A stretch of DNA of 64,000 nt from CAYMRL01 sp964473205 (GTDB lineage Bacteria > Deinococcota > Deinococci > Deinococcales > Trueperaceae). Below, piece by piece: positions 1 to 7,640 of the stretch (position 1 is the first letter of the stretch; each line of letters begins with the position of its first letter). The stretch lies in NCBI GenBank assembly GCA_964473205.1, contig CAYYOK010000005.1, positions 1-64,000 on the forward strand, written 5' to 3'. A program made the translations under genes and the position numbers. Under the pieces are notes generated by a model. The model did no database searches. It was not told the origin of the DNA and saw only the letters and a program-made list of their open reading frames with translations.

Positions 1-1
1 C

Positions 2-1054
2 CTCGCCACCCTGGCCGGCGGCACACCGCCCGACATGCTGACCGTGTGGGACTGGATGGTCGTGCCGCTGGGCGCCGGCGGCGCGCTTCTCGAGCTGAGC
101 GACGCGCTGGCCGCCGCCGGCGTCACCCCTGACGACTACCTGCCCGGCATCTGGGAGTACGGCTCGTACCGCGGCGCGAAGTACGGGCTGCCGACGACGC
201 TCAACGTCTACGGTTTCACGTGGAACAAAGACGTGTTCGAGTCCGCCGGACTCGACCCCGAGGCGCCGCCGCGCACGATCGAGGAGCTCAACGCGCTCAC
301 CGCGCAGCTCACCACCGTCGACAACCGCGGCAACATGCGCCGCCTCGGCTTCTACCCCAACGTCACCGCCATCTACATGTACGCCTTCGGCGGGCAGCTC
401 TACGACCCGGACACGCTCGCGGTGACGCTCGACCACCCGGGCAACGTCGCGGCCCTCGAATGGCTCGGCGAGTTCTACCGCACCTACGACATCAACCGCA
501 TCCGCCGCTTCCAAGCCGGCTGGGGCGACATGGCCAGCCCGTTCAACCCCTTCTACCGCGGCCAGATCGCCATGCAGGAGGGCGGCCAGTGGGAGGTGCT
601 CTCCACCAGCCGCTACGCGCCCGACCTGAGCTGGGGCGTCACCACCTTCCCGGCACCGGAGGGCGGCAGGCCCGACGTGACGCCGGTCCAGAGCTCGTTC
701 TGGGTCGTGCCGCAAGCCGCCGCCAACCGGGCGGAAGCCATCGAGTTCCTGCTGTGGCTGACGGCGCCGGAGCAGTCCGCGCGCTTCGCCGCGGCGCTGG
801 CCAACATCCCGCCGCGCGCCGACGCCTTCGACCGTCCCGAGTTCGCCGACACGATCACGCCGCACATGCAGGTCTACCTCGACATGCTGCTCACCGGCTA
901 CGTCTTCACGCCGCCCGGCCTGCCGGTCGGGCTCTACCTCAGCGAGCAGCTCAACCAGGCGCTCGCGTCGGTACAAGACGGCACCATGAGCGCCAAGGAC
1001 GCGCTCGAAACCGCACAGCGGAACGTCTTGAGGGAGCTCGAGAAGTACGACTGA
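2..1054 (+). CDS. Sugar ABC transporter substrate-binding protein (5' truncated)
   Basis: This is the C-terminal part of a family 1 extracellular solute-binding protein, which captures a carbohydrate outside the membrane for the two permeases that follow. The reading frame is open to the window edge and begins LATLAGGTPPDML, the conserved early segment of these proteins, so the signal peptide and about 60-80 residues are missing. Typical features include the FTWNKDVFESAG segment, an aromatic-rich middle region and a C-terminal run of helices. It lies 10 bases before the first permease. The substrate cannot be read from the sequence; the downstream NanE-like gene hints at an amino sugar. Confidence 0.9.
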   Translation, partial: LATLAGGTPPDMLTVWDWMVVPLGAGGALLELSDALAAAGVTPDDYLPGIWEYGSYRGAKYGLPTTLNVYGFTWNKDVFESAGLDPEAPPRTIEELNALTAQLTTVDNRGNMRRLGFYPNVTAIYMYAFGGQLYDPDTLAVTLDHPGNVAALEWLGEFYRTYDINRIRRFQAGWGDMASPFNPFYRGQIAMQEGGQWEVLSTSRYAPDLSWGVTTFPAPEGGRPDVTPVQSSFWVVPQAAANRAEAIEFLLWLTAPEQSARFAAALANIPPRADAFDRPEFADTITPHMQVYLDMLLTGYVFTPPGLPVGLYLSEQLNQALASVQDGTMSAKDALETAQRNVLRELEKYD

Positions 1055-1064
1055 TGGCCGCCTG

Positions 1065-2006
1065 ATGGACCAGACCTCGGCCACCGGTGCGCGCCGCGGC
1101 TCGCGCGGCAGCTCGCGCCCGCGCATGACCCGGCGTCAGCGGCGCGAGCTGTGGCTGGGGCTGGCGTTCATCTCGCCGTGGCTGATCGGGTTCCTGGTGT
1201 TCACCGTGTACCCGGTCATCGCCTCGCTCTACTTCTCGTTCACCGACTACAACGTCGTCTCGGCGCCGCGCTGGATCGGGCTGCGCAACTACACCGACCT
1301 CGCCGCCGACCCCCTGTTCGGCAGGACCCTCTACAACACGCTCTACCTGGCGGCGCTCGGCATCCCGTTCTCGCTGATCCTCAGCCTGATCATCGCGCTG
1401 CTGCTCAACACCAAGGTCCGCCTGCAGGGCCTGTTCCGCACGATCTACTTCCTGCCGAGCGTGGTGCCGGCCGTGGCCGCTGCGCTGCTGTGGCGCTGGT
1501 TCCTCAACCCCGACTACGGGCCCGTCAACGAGTTCCTGTGGCAGCTCGGCATCAACGGCCCCGGCTGGCTCGCCGACCCGTCCTGGTCGAAGCCGGCGCT
1601 GATCCTCGCGAGCCTGTGGGGCGTCGGCGGCTCGATGGTCATCTACCTCGCCGGCCTGCAGAACGTGCCGGTGCAGCTCTACGAGGCGGCCGACCTAGAC
1701 GGCGCCACACGCTGGCAGCGCCTGCGCTACGTGACGCTGCCGATGCTCTCGCCCGTGATCCTTTTCAACCTGATCATGGGCATCATCACGTCGTTCCAGG
1801 CGTTCACGAACATCTACATCATGACCGGGGGCGGACCGTCCAACTCGACCTTGGTCTACGCCCTCTACCTCTACCAGAACGCCTTCCAGTTCTTCCGCAT
1901 GGGCTTCGCCTCCGCGATGGCCTGGGTGCTGCTGCTGATCACTGCCGTCGCGCTGGTCTTCGTGTTCAGGACGTCCGGCTGGGTCTACTACGAGGGCAAG
2001 CGCTGA
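1065..2006 (+). CDS. Carbohydrate ABC transporter permease (MalF/UgpA type)
   Basis: An inner-membrane permease of 313 residues with about six membrane segments and a basic N-terminus. The EAA loop that docks the ATPase reads EAADLDGATRWQ followed by LPML, as in CUT1-type sugar importers. I chose ATG 1065, since an upstream ATG at 1054 runs only three codons. The C-terminus, GWVYYEGKR, is copied twice downstream in a 74-bp tandem repeat. The stop codon overlaps the next ATG as TGATG, so translation is probably coupled. It should pair with the binding protein upstream and the permease at 2154; no ATPase gene is adjacent. Confidence 0.93.
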   Translation: MDQTSATGARRGSRGSSRPRMTRRQRRELWLGLAFISPWLIGFLVFTVYPVIASLYFSFTDYNVVSAPRWIGLRNYTDLAADPLFGRTLYNTLYLAALGIPFSLILSLIIALLLNTKVRLQGLFRTIYFLPSVVPAVAAALLWRWFLNPDYGPVNEFLWQLGINGPGWLADPSWSKPALILASLWGVGGSMVIYLAGLQNVPVQLYEAADLDGATRWQRLRYVTLPMLSPVILFNLIMGIITSFQAFTNIYIMTGGGPSNSTLVYALYLYQNAFQFFRMGFASAMAWVLLLITAVALVFVFRTSGWVYYEGKR

Positions 2007-2080
2007 TGGGCCTCAGGCAGACGAGCCGCGCCGTTCAGGGCGCCTTCATCGGCTGGGTCTACTACGAGGGCAAGCGCTGA
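2006..2080 (+). CDS. 24-residue coupled mini-ORF, copy 1
   Basis: ATG at 2006 overlaps the permease stop (TGATG) and opens MGLRQTSRAVQGAFI, which then joins GWVYYEGKR and a TGA. The first part resembles the cytosolic N-terminus of a second sugar permease; the tail is a copy of the end of the first permease. It is most simply a by-product of the tandem repeat, perhaps with a role in translational coupling. I know of no family for it. Confidence 0.35.
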   Translation: MGLRQTSRAVQGAFIGWVYYEGKR

Positions 2081-2154
2081 TGGGTCTCAGGCAGACGAGT
2101 CGCGCCGTTCAGGGCGCCTTCATCGGCTGGGTCTACTACGAGGGCAAGCGCTGA
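2080..2154 (+). CDS. 24-residue coupled mini-ORF, copy 2
   Basis: This encodes the same 24-residue peptide as the mini-ORF at 2006, with two synonymous base changes. Its start overlaps the previous stop and its stop overlaps the ATG of the second permease at 2154, giving a chain of four frames linked by TGATG. A ribosome leaving the first permease would have to re-initiate three times to reach the second. Whether the peptide is made is unknown. Confidence 0.35.
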   Translation: MGLRQTSRAVQGAFIGWVYYEGKR

Positions 2155-2984
2155 TGGGCAGCCGCCGCGCCTGGCGCAACGGCGTCATCTACTTCGTGCT
2201 CATCGTCGGCGCGCTGTTCTTCCTCACGCCGTTCGCGTGGATGGTGTCGACCTCGCTGAAGACCGACGCGCAGGTGTTCAGCATCCCGCCCGAGTGGATC
2301 CCGGTGCCGGTGATGTGGTCGAACTACGTGCGGCTGATGAGCGAGATCCCGTTCCTGCTCTACCTCCGCAACACGGTGTTCGTGACGGTGACGAGCGTGA
2401 CGTTCTACGTCGCGTCCTCCGCCGTGGTCGCCTACGGCTTCTCGCGCTTGAGGTGGCCCGGCCGCGAGGTGCTGTTCTACGCGCTGCTGGCGACGATGGT
2501 GCTGCCGCCTCAGGTGACGCTGATCCCGCAGTTCGTGATGTTCCAGAAGCTCGGTTGGGTCGGGACCTTCCTGCCGCTGATAGTGCCGGCGCTGACCGGC
2601 AGCGCGTTCGCGGTGTTCCTGCTGCGGCAGTTCTACTCCGCCATCCCCAACGAGCTCTCGGACTCGGCGCGCATCGACGGCGCCAGCGAATGGCAGATCT
2701 TCTCGCGCATCATCCTGCCGCTGTCGCGGCCGGCGCTGGCGACGGCGTCGCTGTTCATCTTCATCTGGACCTGGACCGACTTCCTCAGCCCGCTGATCTA
2801 CCTCACCGACGACCGCCTCTACACCCTCGCCATCGGCCTGCAGCAGCTCTCGAGCACCCGCTCGGCGGCCTGGCCGCTGCTGATGGCGGGCTCGCTGCTG
2901 ATGAGCCTGCCTATCGTGGCGCTGTTCTTCTTCGCGCAGAAGACGTTCATCCAGGGCGTGGCGACAGGTGGGCTGAAAGGGTGA
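2154..2984 (+). CDS. Carbohydrate ABC transporter permease (MalG/UgpE type)
   Basis: The second membrane subunit of the CUT1 importer, 276 residues with about six membrane spans. The first span is followed by MVSTSLK, the usual periplasmic start of MalG-type subunits, and the EAA-like loop reads DSARIDGASEWQIF with LPLS after it. The start is fixed by the TGATG overlap with the preceding mini-ORF. Its stop overlaps the GTG start of the DUF4127 gene (GTGA). The N-terminus MGSRRAWRNGV differs from the repeated MGLRQTSRAV peptide upstream, so the repeat may record a rearrangement of this gene's 5' end. Confidence 0.93.
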   Translation: MGSRRAWRNGVIYFVLIVGALFFLTPFAWMVSTSLKTDAQVFSIPPEWIPVPVMWSNYVRLMSEIPFLLYLRNTVFVTVTSVTFYVASSAVVAYGFSRLRWPGREVLFYALLATMVLPPQVTLIPQFVMFQKLGWVGTFLPLIVPALTGSAFAVFLLRQFYSAIPNELSDSARIDGASEWQIFSRIILPLSRPALATASLFIFIWTWTDFLSPLIYLTDDRLYTLAIGLQQLSSTRSAAWPLLMAGSLLMSLPIVALFFFAQKTFIQGVATGGLKG

Positions 2985-4651
2985 ACTCCATCGACACGCT
3001 GCTGCTGATCCCACTCGACGAGAGGCCGATCAACACGGCCTACCCACGGCTGCTGGCCGGTGCCCTGGGCTGGCGCCTCGAGGCGCCGCCCGCCGCGGCG
3101 CTCGGGAGCCGCAAGCGGCCCGCCGACACCGCGGCGATAGGCGAGTGGCTGCTGGCGAGCGCTGGCTCCGGCGACGGCGTGCTGGGCGCCGTGCTGGCCC
3201 TCGACACCCTCGCCTGGGGTGGGCTGGTGCCGTCCAGGCTCAGCGGCAACGACCTCGGCGCCGCTCTTGATCGGCTCGAGTCCCTGGTGCGTCTCAAGGC
3301 CGAGCGGCCCGCGCTGCGGGTGATGGCCTACAGCAGCATCCAGCGGGTCAGCCGCGAGGACGACGACGGCGAGGAGCCCGAGTACTACCGCCAGCACGGC
3401 CGCGCGATCTTCCGCCGCTCGGAGCTGGAGCATCGCGCCCAGGCCGGCGTCCTCGCCGCGGACGAGGGGCCGGAGCTAGAGGCGCTGCGCGCGTCGATGC
3501 CCGCAGCCGTCTGGCAGGACCAGCTCGACATCCGCGCCCGTACCCTCGCGGTCAACCTCGCGGCGCTCGACCTCGTCGAGCGAGGCGTCATCGACACGCT
3601 CGTGCTCAACCAGGACGACACCACCGTGTGGGGCGTCAACGTGATGAACCGCCAGCGGCTCGAGCGCGAGGTCCGCGCGCGCGGCCTGAGCGACCGCGTG
3701 TTCGTATACCCCGGCGCGGACGAGGTGGCGCAGGTCCTGATGGCACGCCTCGCCGCCCAGGTGCAGGGTCGCAGGCCGTTGGTCGGGACCCTCTACTCCT
3801 CGCGCGGGGGTCCGGGCGTGCAGACGGCCTACGAGGACCGGCCTCTCGGCGACCTCGTCACGATCCACCTGCGCGCGGCCGGTGCCGTGGCGGTTCCCGC
3901 CGGCGTGACACCCGACTGGTGGCTGGCGCTGAACAGCCCCAGCCGCGCGCAAGGCCAGGGCGGTCTCGCCTACGCGCTGGAGCACGGCGACCTCGGCGAG
4001 GCGGAGCGAGCCTGGATCGAGAAGAGCGAGGCCAGCGTGACGGGCCTCGACCGCTGCCTCGAGGCGTTCGCCGAGGTGCTGGAGGTGCTCGTCGACGACG
4101 GAGCCCTGGTCAGCCTCGCGGACGTGGCCCACGTCAACGGCGCCGACGACGAGCTGATGAGGATCCTGGCGAACGCCGGCACCCTGGAGCTGCTCGCCGG
4201 CTACGGCGGCTGGAACACGGCCGGCAACGCGCTGGGCTCCGCCGTGGCGCTCGGCTGCATCGCTGCGCTGAGCGGCGGGACGCGCGGCGAGCCGGGCGGG
4301 CCCAGTGGGCTCAGCGCCGAGCACGACCTCGCCGTCGCGGCCCGCCTCGTCGACGACTGGCTCTACCAGGCGCGGGTGCGCGCGCGGCTGCTGCTCGACC
4401 CGGCGCTCAGGCCTCTGGGGCTGGGAGGCTTCTTGCCCGAGGCGGACCTGCCCGAGGTCGAGGAGCGCGCCCGCGGCTGGCTCGACGACGAGCTGGCGGA
4501 GTTCGACCTGCCGTACCGGGTCGAGAGCCTGAGCCTGCCTTGGCGGCGGGTCTTCGAGATCGGCTACGAGCTGGAGCGGATCGGCGACGGGCAGGTCGAC
4601 GGCGCCAGGTCGGCGACGCCTGCGAGCGGCGGCTCGGAGAGTGCGGGTTGA
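2981..4651 (+). CDS. DUF4127 family protein
   Basis: A protein of 556 residues starting at GTG 2981, which overlaps the permease stop by four bases. The opening LLLIPLDERPINTAYP and the later LDTLAWGGLVPSR, LNQDDTTVWGVN and YGGWNTAGNALG segments are characteristic of the DUF4127 family. The biochemical role of that family is not established to my knowledge. Lying inside a sugar-importer operon next to an epimerase, it probably acts on the imported sugar or a derivative, but that is inference. There is no signal peptide, so it should be cytoplasmic. Confidence 0.85.
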   Translation: MNSIDTLLLIPLDERPINTAYPRLLAGALGWRLEAPPAAALGSRKRPADTAAIGEWLLASAGSGDGVLGAVLALDTLAWGGLVPSRLSGNDLGAALDRLESLVRLKAERPALRVMAYSSIQRVSREDDDGEEPEYYRQHGRAIFRRSELEHRAQAGVLAADEGPELEALRASMPAAVWQDQLDIRARTLAVNLAALDLVERGVIDTLVLNQDDTTVWGVNVMNRQRLEREVRARGLSDRVFVYPGADEVAQVLMARLAAQVQGRRPLVGTLYSSRGGPGVQTAYEDRPLGDLVTIHLRAAGAVAVPAGVTPDWWLALNSPSRAQGQGGLAYALEHGDLGEAERAWIEKSEASVTGLDRCLEAFAEVLEVLVDDGALVSLADVAHVNGADDELMRILANAGTLELLAGYGGWNTAGNALGSAVALGCIAALSGGTRGEPGGPSGLSAEHDLAVAARLVDDWLYQARVRARLLLDPALRPLGLGGFLPEADLPEVEERARGWLDDELAEFDLPYRVESLSLPWRRVFEIGYELERIGDGQVDGARSATPASGGSESAG

Positions 4652-5388
4652 GACGCACCAGCGCCCCCGAGGTCCTGGCCGCTCTGCGCGGAGGCGTCGT
4701 CGTCTCGTGCCAGGCGCCCGAGGGCTCGCCCCTGCGCCAGCCCGGCATCATGGCCGCGATGGCTAAGGCCGCCGCGCTCGCGGGCGCCGTCGGCATCCGC
4801 GCCAACGGCCCAGCCGACGTGGCTGCCATACGCGCGGCGGTCGACCTGCCGATCATCGGGCTCGACAAGCGGCCCGACATCGACCCTCAGGTGTACATAA
4901 CTCCGAGCATCGACTCTGTGGCCGCCCTCGTCGCGGCGGGAGCGGACCTCGTGGCGATCGATGCGACCCTGCGCCCTCGCAACGGCAACGGCGCGCCGAG
5001 CGCCGCCGGCCTGCTCTCGCAGATCCGCGAGGCCTTCCCCGACCTGCCTGTGATGGCGGACGTCTCCAACCTGGCCGAGGGCGTCGCGGCGGCAGCGGCA
5101 GGGGCCGACATCGTGGCGACGACGCTGTCCGGCTACACCGGCGGTGCGGTGGCTGCGGAGGGCCCGGACATCGACCTGGTAGCGGCGCTGGTGGCCGCGC
5201 AGCCGAGGCCGGTGGTGGCCGAGGGGCGCTTCGCCTCGCCCGAGCAGGTGGTGGCTGCGCTGCGGGCCGGGGCGCACGCCGTCGTCGTGGGGACGGCCAT
5301 CACGGACACCTTGGCCTTGGCCAGGAAGTTCGTGGGGGCTGTGGACGCGGCGCGAGCAGGGCACGGCGCCACCACCAGTCATTCCTGA
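4648..5388 (+). CDS. nanE: Putative N-acetylmannosamine-6-phosphate 2-epimerase (NanE family)
   Basis: A TIM-barrel protein of 246 residues. NanE converts ManNAc-6-P to GlcNAc-6-P in sialic acid and ManNAc catabolism. NanE-type features are the early GGVVVSCQAPEGSPL, GAVGIRANG, PIIGLDK and ITPS segments, the LVAIDAT strand, VMADVS, a GYTGG phosphate-binding loop and VAEGR. The only in-frame start that fits is TTG 4648, overlapping the previous stop (TTGA), so it is translationally coupled to the DUF4127 gene. Neighbouring NanA or NanK genes are not in the window, and the sugar handled may therefore not be sialic acid itself. Confidence 0.85.
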   Translation: MRRTSAPEVLAALRGGVVVSCQAPEGSPLRQPGIMAAMAKAAALAGAVGIRANGPADVAAIRAAVDLPIIGLDKRPDIDPQVYITPSIDSVAALVAAGADLVAIDATLRPRNGNGAPSAAGLLSQIREAFPDLPVMADVSNLAEGVAAAAAGADIVATTLSGYTGGAVAAEGPDIDLVAALVAAQPRPVVAEGRFASPEQVVAALRAGAHAVVVGTAITDTLALARKFVGAVDAARAGHGATTSHS

Positions 5389-5403
5389 TAAAGTCAATCA
5401 GGA
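5383..5403. promoter_or_regulatory. Fur-like palindrome upstream of the siderophore-interacting protein gene
   Basis: TCCTGAT and ATCAGGA flank seven bases, a perfect 7-bp inverted repeat. The inner 15 bases (5386-5400) TGATAAAGTCAATCA match the 7-1-7 Fur consensus TGATAATNATTATCA at about ten of fourteen positions. It overlaps the end of the epimerase gene and lies about 85 bases before an iron-uptake-type gene, so an iron-responsive operator is plausible. No experimental support. Confidence 0.4.
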
Positions 5404-5486
5404 TTAGCCCGGCGGGTGTGCGGTCGACGCATGCAGGCGGACGAGAGCGTCTGCGACGCCGTGGCGCGACCTCGACAGGAGCCATC

Positions 5487-6425
5487 ATGAGCGTGCCGCC
5501 GCCGCGCCCCGAGCAGAACCCTGGCCAGAGCACCGAACAGGGCACCGGACAGAGCCCAGACGCTCGCCCCCAGCCCCGCAGCTGGTCCGGCCCGAACCGC
5601 ACGGGCCAGACGCAGGTCAACTTCCTGAGCGGACCCGTCGCGCGGCGCCTTCTGACCGTCACTCGTGCCGAGGACCTCACCCCCCGCTATCGCCGCGTCT
5701 ACCTGACCGGCGAGGCCCTTGCCGACGGCTTCCCTTACGTGCGCTTCGCGCCGACGGATCACGTCAAGGTGCTGTTCCCGCAGCCCGAAACCGGCGAGCT
5801 GATCTTGCCGACGCCGGGCGAGCGCGGCTGGCAGATGCCCGAGGGTGCCGCCAAACCGATCACGCGCGACTACACGGTCAGAGGCTGGTTGCCCCAGACG
5901 CGCGAGCTGGTGCTCGAGTTCGTGATCCACGGCCACGGCGTCGCTTCGGCCTGGGCGAGCGAGGCCAAGGTCGGCGACGAGATCGGCGTGATGGGCCCGC
6001 GCGGCAACATCGTCTTCCCCGAGAACTACGCGTGGTACCTGCTGGCCGGCGACGAGGCTGCGCTGCCGTCGATGGCCCGCTTCTTGGAGGAGCTGCCGGA
6101 CGGCGCCGGTGCCCACGCGTTCATCGAGGTCGCTGATGCGAACGAGAAGCAGGAGCTGCCGCGACGCCCAGGCGTCAAGGTGACGTGGGTCCTGCGTGAC
6201 GCTGCCGGGACGGGCGGCTTGGAGCGTGCCGTCCGCGACGTCGAGCTACCCGAGGGCGAGGACTGGTTCGTCTTCGCCGCCGGCGAGGTCGGCATGCTCA
6301 GGCCGGTCCGCGACTACTTCCGCAAGGAGCTCGGCCTGCCGAGGGAGCGGGTCGTGGTCGACGGCTACTGGAAGCGCGGGGTGGAGAACCTCGATCACCA
6401 CGCCGTGGACCTGAACGCAGACTGA
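5487..6425 (+). CDS. Siderophore-interacting protein (FAD-dependent ferric reductase family)
   Basis: A cytoplasmic flavoprotein of 312 residues. The family uses NAD(P)H to reduce ferric siderophores and release iron. Domains: a Gln/Pro-rich N-terminal tail (1-45), an FAD-binding beta-barrel with RDYTVRG (the RxYT flavin motif, about residue 130), then HGVASAWA and the NAD(P)H domain with LLAGDEAALPS and a GEVGMLRPVR segment near the end. ATG 5487 is preceded by CAGGAG. The tail YWKRGVENLDHH is usual for the family. A Fur-like palindrome lies upstream. It is convergent with the lipoprotein gene. Confidence 0.9.
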   Translation: MSVPPPRPEQNPGQSTEQGTGQSPDARPQPRSWSGPNRTGQTQVNFLSGPVARRLLTVTRAEDLTPRYRRVYLTGEALADGFPYVRFAPTDHVKVLFPQPETGELILPTPGERGWQMPEGAAKPITRDYTVRGWLPQTRELVLEFVIHGHGVASAWASEAKVGDEIGVMGPRGNIVFPENYAWYLLAGDEAALPSMARFLEELPDGAGAHAFIEVADANEKQELPRRPGVKVTWVLRDAAGTGGLERAVRDVELPEGEDWFVFAAGEVGMLRPVRDYFRKELGLPRERVVVDGYWKRGVENLDHHAVDLNAD

Positions 6426-6429
6426 GGTC

Positions 6430-6447
6430 GGGCTCGGGCCCGAGCCC
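6430..6447. terminator. Palindromic hairpin between convergent genes
   Basis: An 18-base perfect palindrome (GGGCTCGGGCCCGAGCCC) sits in the 23 bases between two convergent stop codons. It can form a 7-bp stem on either strand. There is no T-run, so it is a hairpin-type bidirectional terminator candidate rather than a classical one. Confidence 0.5.
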
Positions 6448-6448
6448 C

Positions 6449-6880
6449 TCACCTCGTCCGGGCGAACACCACGTCGGCCACCGGCACCAGCCCCGCGATC
6501 GACACGGTGCCGACGAGCGTGTCGCCGATGAAACGACCGTCGAAGCGCAGGACGTTGGAGCCGCTGCTCAACTCGAGCCTGTCGTCGAACCCGATGTGAC
6601 CGCTGAGCTCGACGATCCCGCCCGTTTCGAGGCGGAAGATGCCCGTGTCGTACTGCAGCGTGGCCCTGGCGTCGACGTCCTGCAGGTTCTGGCTGAAGGT
6701 CAGGGCGAGATCGACCGGCAGGCGGATCGCGAGGCCGGCGGGACGCACCTCGACCTCGAAGCGAGCCGCCCAGGTCTGGTTGTGCAGGTTCCTGAGGCCG
6801 GGGATGCTGATGGGGACGCAGGCCCCGAGCACCAGCGCGAAGGCGATCGCGACCAAGGTCAGCTTGCGTGCGCGGCTCAT
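6449..6880 (-). CDS. Small lipoprotein of unknown function
   Basis: A 143-residue protein with a lipobox: the signal sequence ends LVLGAC, so Cys21 should be lipidated. The rest is beta-rich with alternating hydrophobic residues and no motif I recognise. A TAGAAT box six bases before the ATG points to a leaderless mRNA. It stands alone between the siderophore-interacting protein gene (convergent) and the DUF6498 gene (same strand, with its own promoter-like box). Confidence 0.75.
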   Translation of the reverse strand: MSRARKLTLVAIAFALVLGACVPISIPGLRNLHNQTWAARFEVEVRPAGLAIRLPVDLALTFSQNLQDVDARATLQYDTGIFRLETGGIVELSGHIGFDDRLELSSGSNVLRFDGRFIGDTLVGTVSIAGLVPVADVVFARTR

Positions 6881-6886
6881 GGCTGC

Positions 6887-6892
6887 ATTCTA
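6887..6892 (-). promoter_or_regulatory. -10 box TAGAAT, leaderless start
   Basis: TAGAAT on the minus strand ends six bases before the ATG at 6880, the spacing expected when transcription starts at the start codon. Confidence 0.55.
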
Positions 6893-6909
6893 GGCCGCGA
6901 CGGCGCCAG

Positions 6910-7617
6910 TCAGCTCGTCGCCCCGCCCAACTCCGCCGGCTGAAAGCTCGAAGCCTGCCCGTGCTCGTGCAGGTGCGCCCGCATGTCCACGATCACCTTG
7001 ACCGCCACGAACAGCAGCAGCACCAACTGCGACTGTCCCAGCAGCATCACCAGGAAGCCTCCCGCCAGGATCGTCAGGTGCAGCACGACGACGCGACCGT
7101 AAGGCTGACCCATCAGCTCGTTTACGCTCTGCCGACGGTACTCGCCCTGCGCCAGGTAGTTGCTCAGGAAGGAGACCCCGTGGGACACGAGCAGTCCCGC
7201 GACCGGCCAGGCGAGCACGTCGGCGCGCATCCAGCTGACGATGACCGCCGTGAAGAAGAAGGTCTGCGGCTGGACCGGGATGGTGGGGCCGGCGCTGCCG
7301 AAGAGCATGCCTCCGAAGAGCGTGACGACGAAGAGCCCGTGGACGAGCCAGAACATCCCGTAATGCACGATGAAGAACGGCACGCCGAAGGCCTTGCTCG
7401 CCAACCGCTGCCCTGGCGACTGCCCCTCCGGCTGCACCAGGAGCAGCTTGGCGACGGTGTAGATGCCCACGACGCCGTTCTCGATCCAGTACAGCAGGAG
7501 CAGGTCGCTGAGGCTCCAGCCCCAGGCGAACACGCCCAGCAGCGGCAGCAGGTTGGCCAGCAGCAGGAACGCCAGGGCCACGGGGTTGGAGGGGCGCTGC
7601 GCTGCCGGTGGGCTCAC
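6910..7617 (-). CDS. DUF6498 family integral membrane protein
   Basis: A membrane protein of 235 residues with about six hydrophobic spans. The segment YWIENGVVGIYTVAKLL after the first two spans and the FFIVHYGMFWLVHGLFV span are typical of the DUF6498 family, whose function is unknown. The start is GTG 7617, supported by a TAGCAT box exactly six bases upstream. It is not clearly in an operon with its neighbours. Confidence 0.75.
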   Translation of the reverse strand: MSPPAAQRPSNPVALAFLLLANLLPLLGVFAWGWSLSDLLLLYWIENGVVGIYTVAKLLLVQPEGQSPGQRLASKAFGVPFFIVHYGMFWLVHGLFVVTLFGGMLFGSAGPTIPVQPQTFFFTAVIVSWMRADVLAWPVAGLLVSHGVSFLSNYLAQGEYRRQSVNELMGQPYGRVVVLHLTILAGGFLVMLLGQSQLVLLLFVAVKVIVDMRAHLHEHGQASSFQPAELGGATS

Positions 7618-7623
7618 GCGGGC

Positions 7624-7629
7624 ATGCTA
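7624..7629 (-). promoter_or_regulatory. -10 box TAGCAT, leaderless start
   Basis: TAGCAT on the minus strand ends six bases before GTG 7617, which supports the GTG as the start of the DUF6498 gene. Confidence 0.5.
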
Positions 7630-7640
7630 CCGGTCGGATC

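Larger units (their letters stand above)
1977..2158 (+). repeat. 74-bp tandem duplication between two permease genes
   Basis: A 74-base unit beginning GGCTGGGTCTACTACGAGGG starts at 1977, 2051 and 2125; the third copy is partial and runs into the start of the second permease. The unit holds the end of the first permease, a TGATG stop/start overlap and a new 15-codon N-terminus. The two full copies differ at only two bases, both synonymous third positions in the mini-ORFs. Because 74 is not a multiple of three but each stop shares one base with the next start, every copy keeps the TGATG coupling intact. Confidence 0.95.

Noticed and set aside
220..1065. Long Arg/Ala-rich frame overlapping the first binding-protein gene
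   Set aside because: It is a frame-shifted shadow of the binding-protein gene, typical of very GC-rich DNA, with no recognisable domain.
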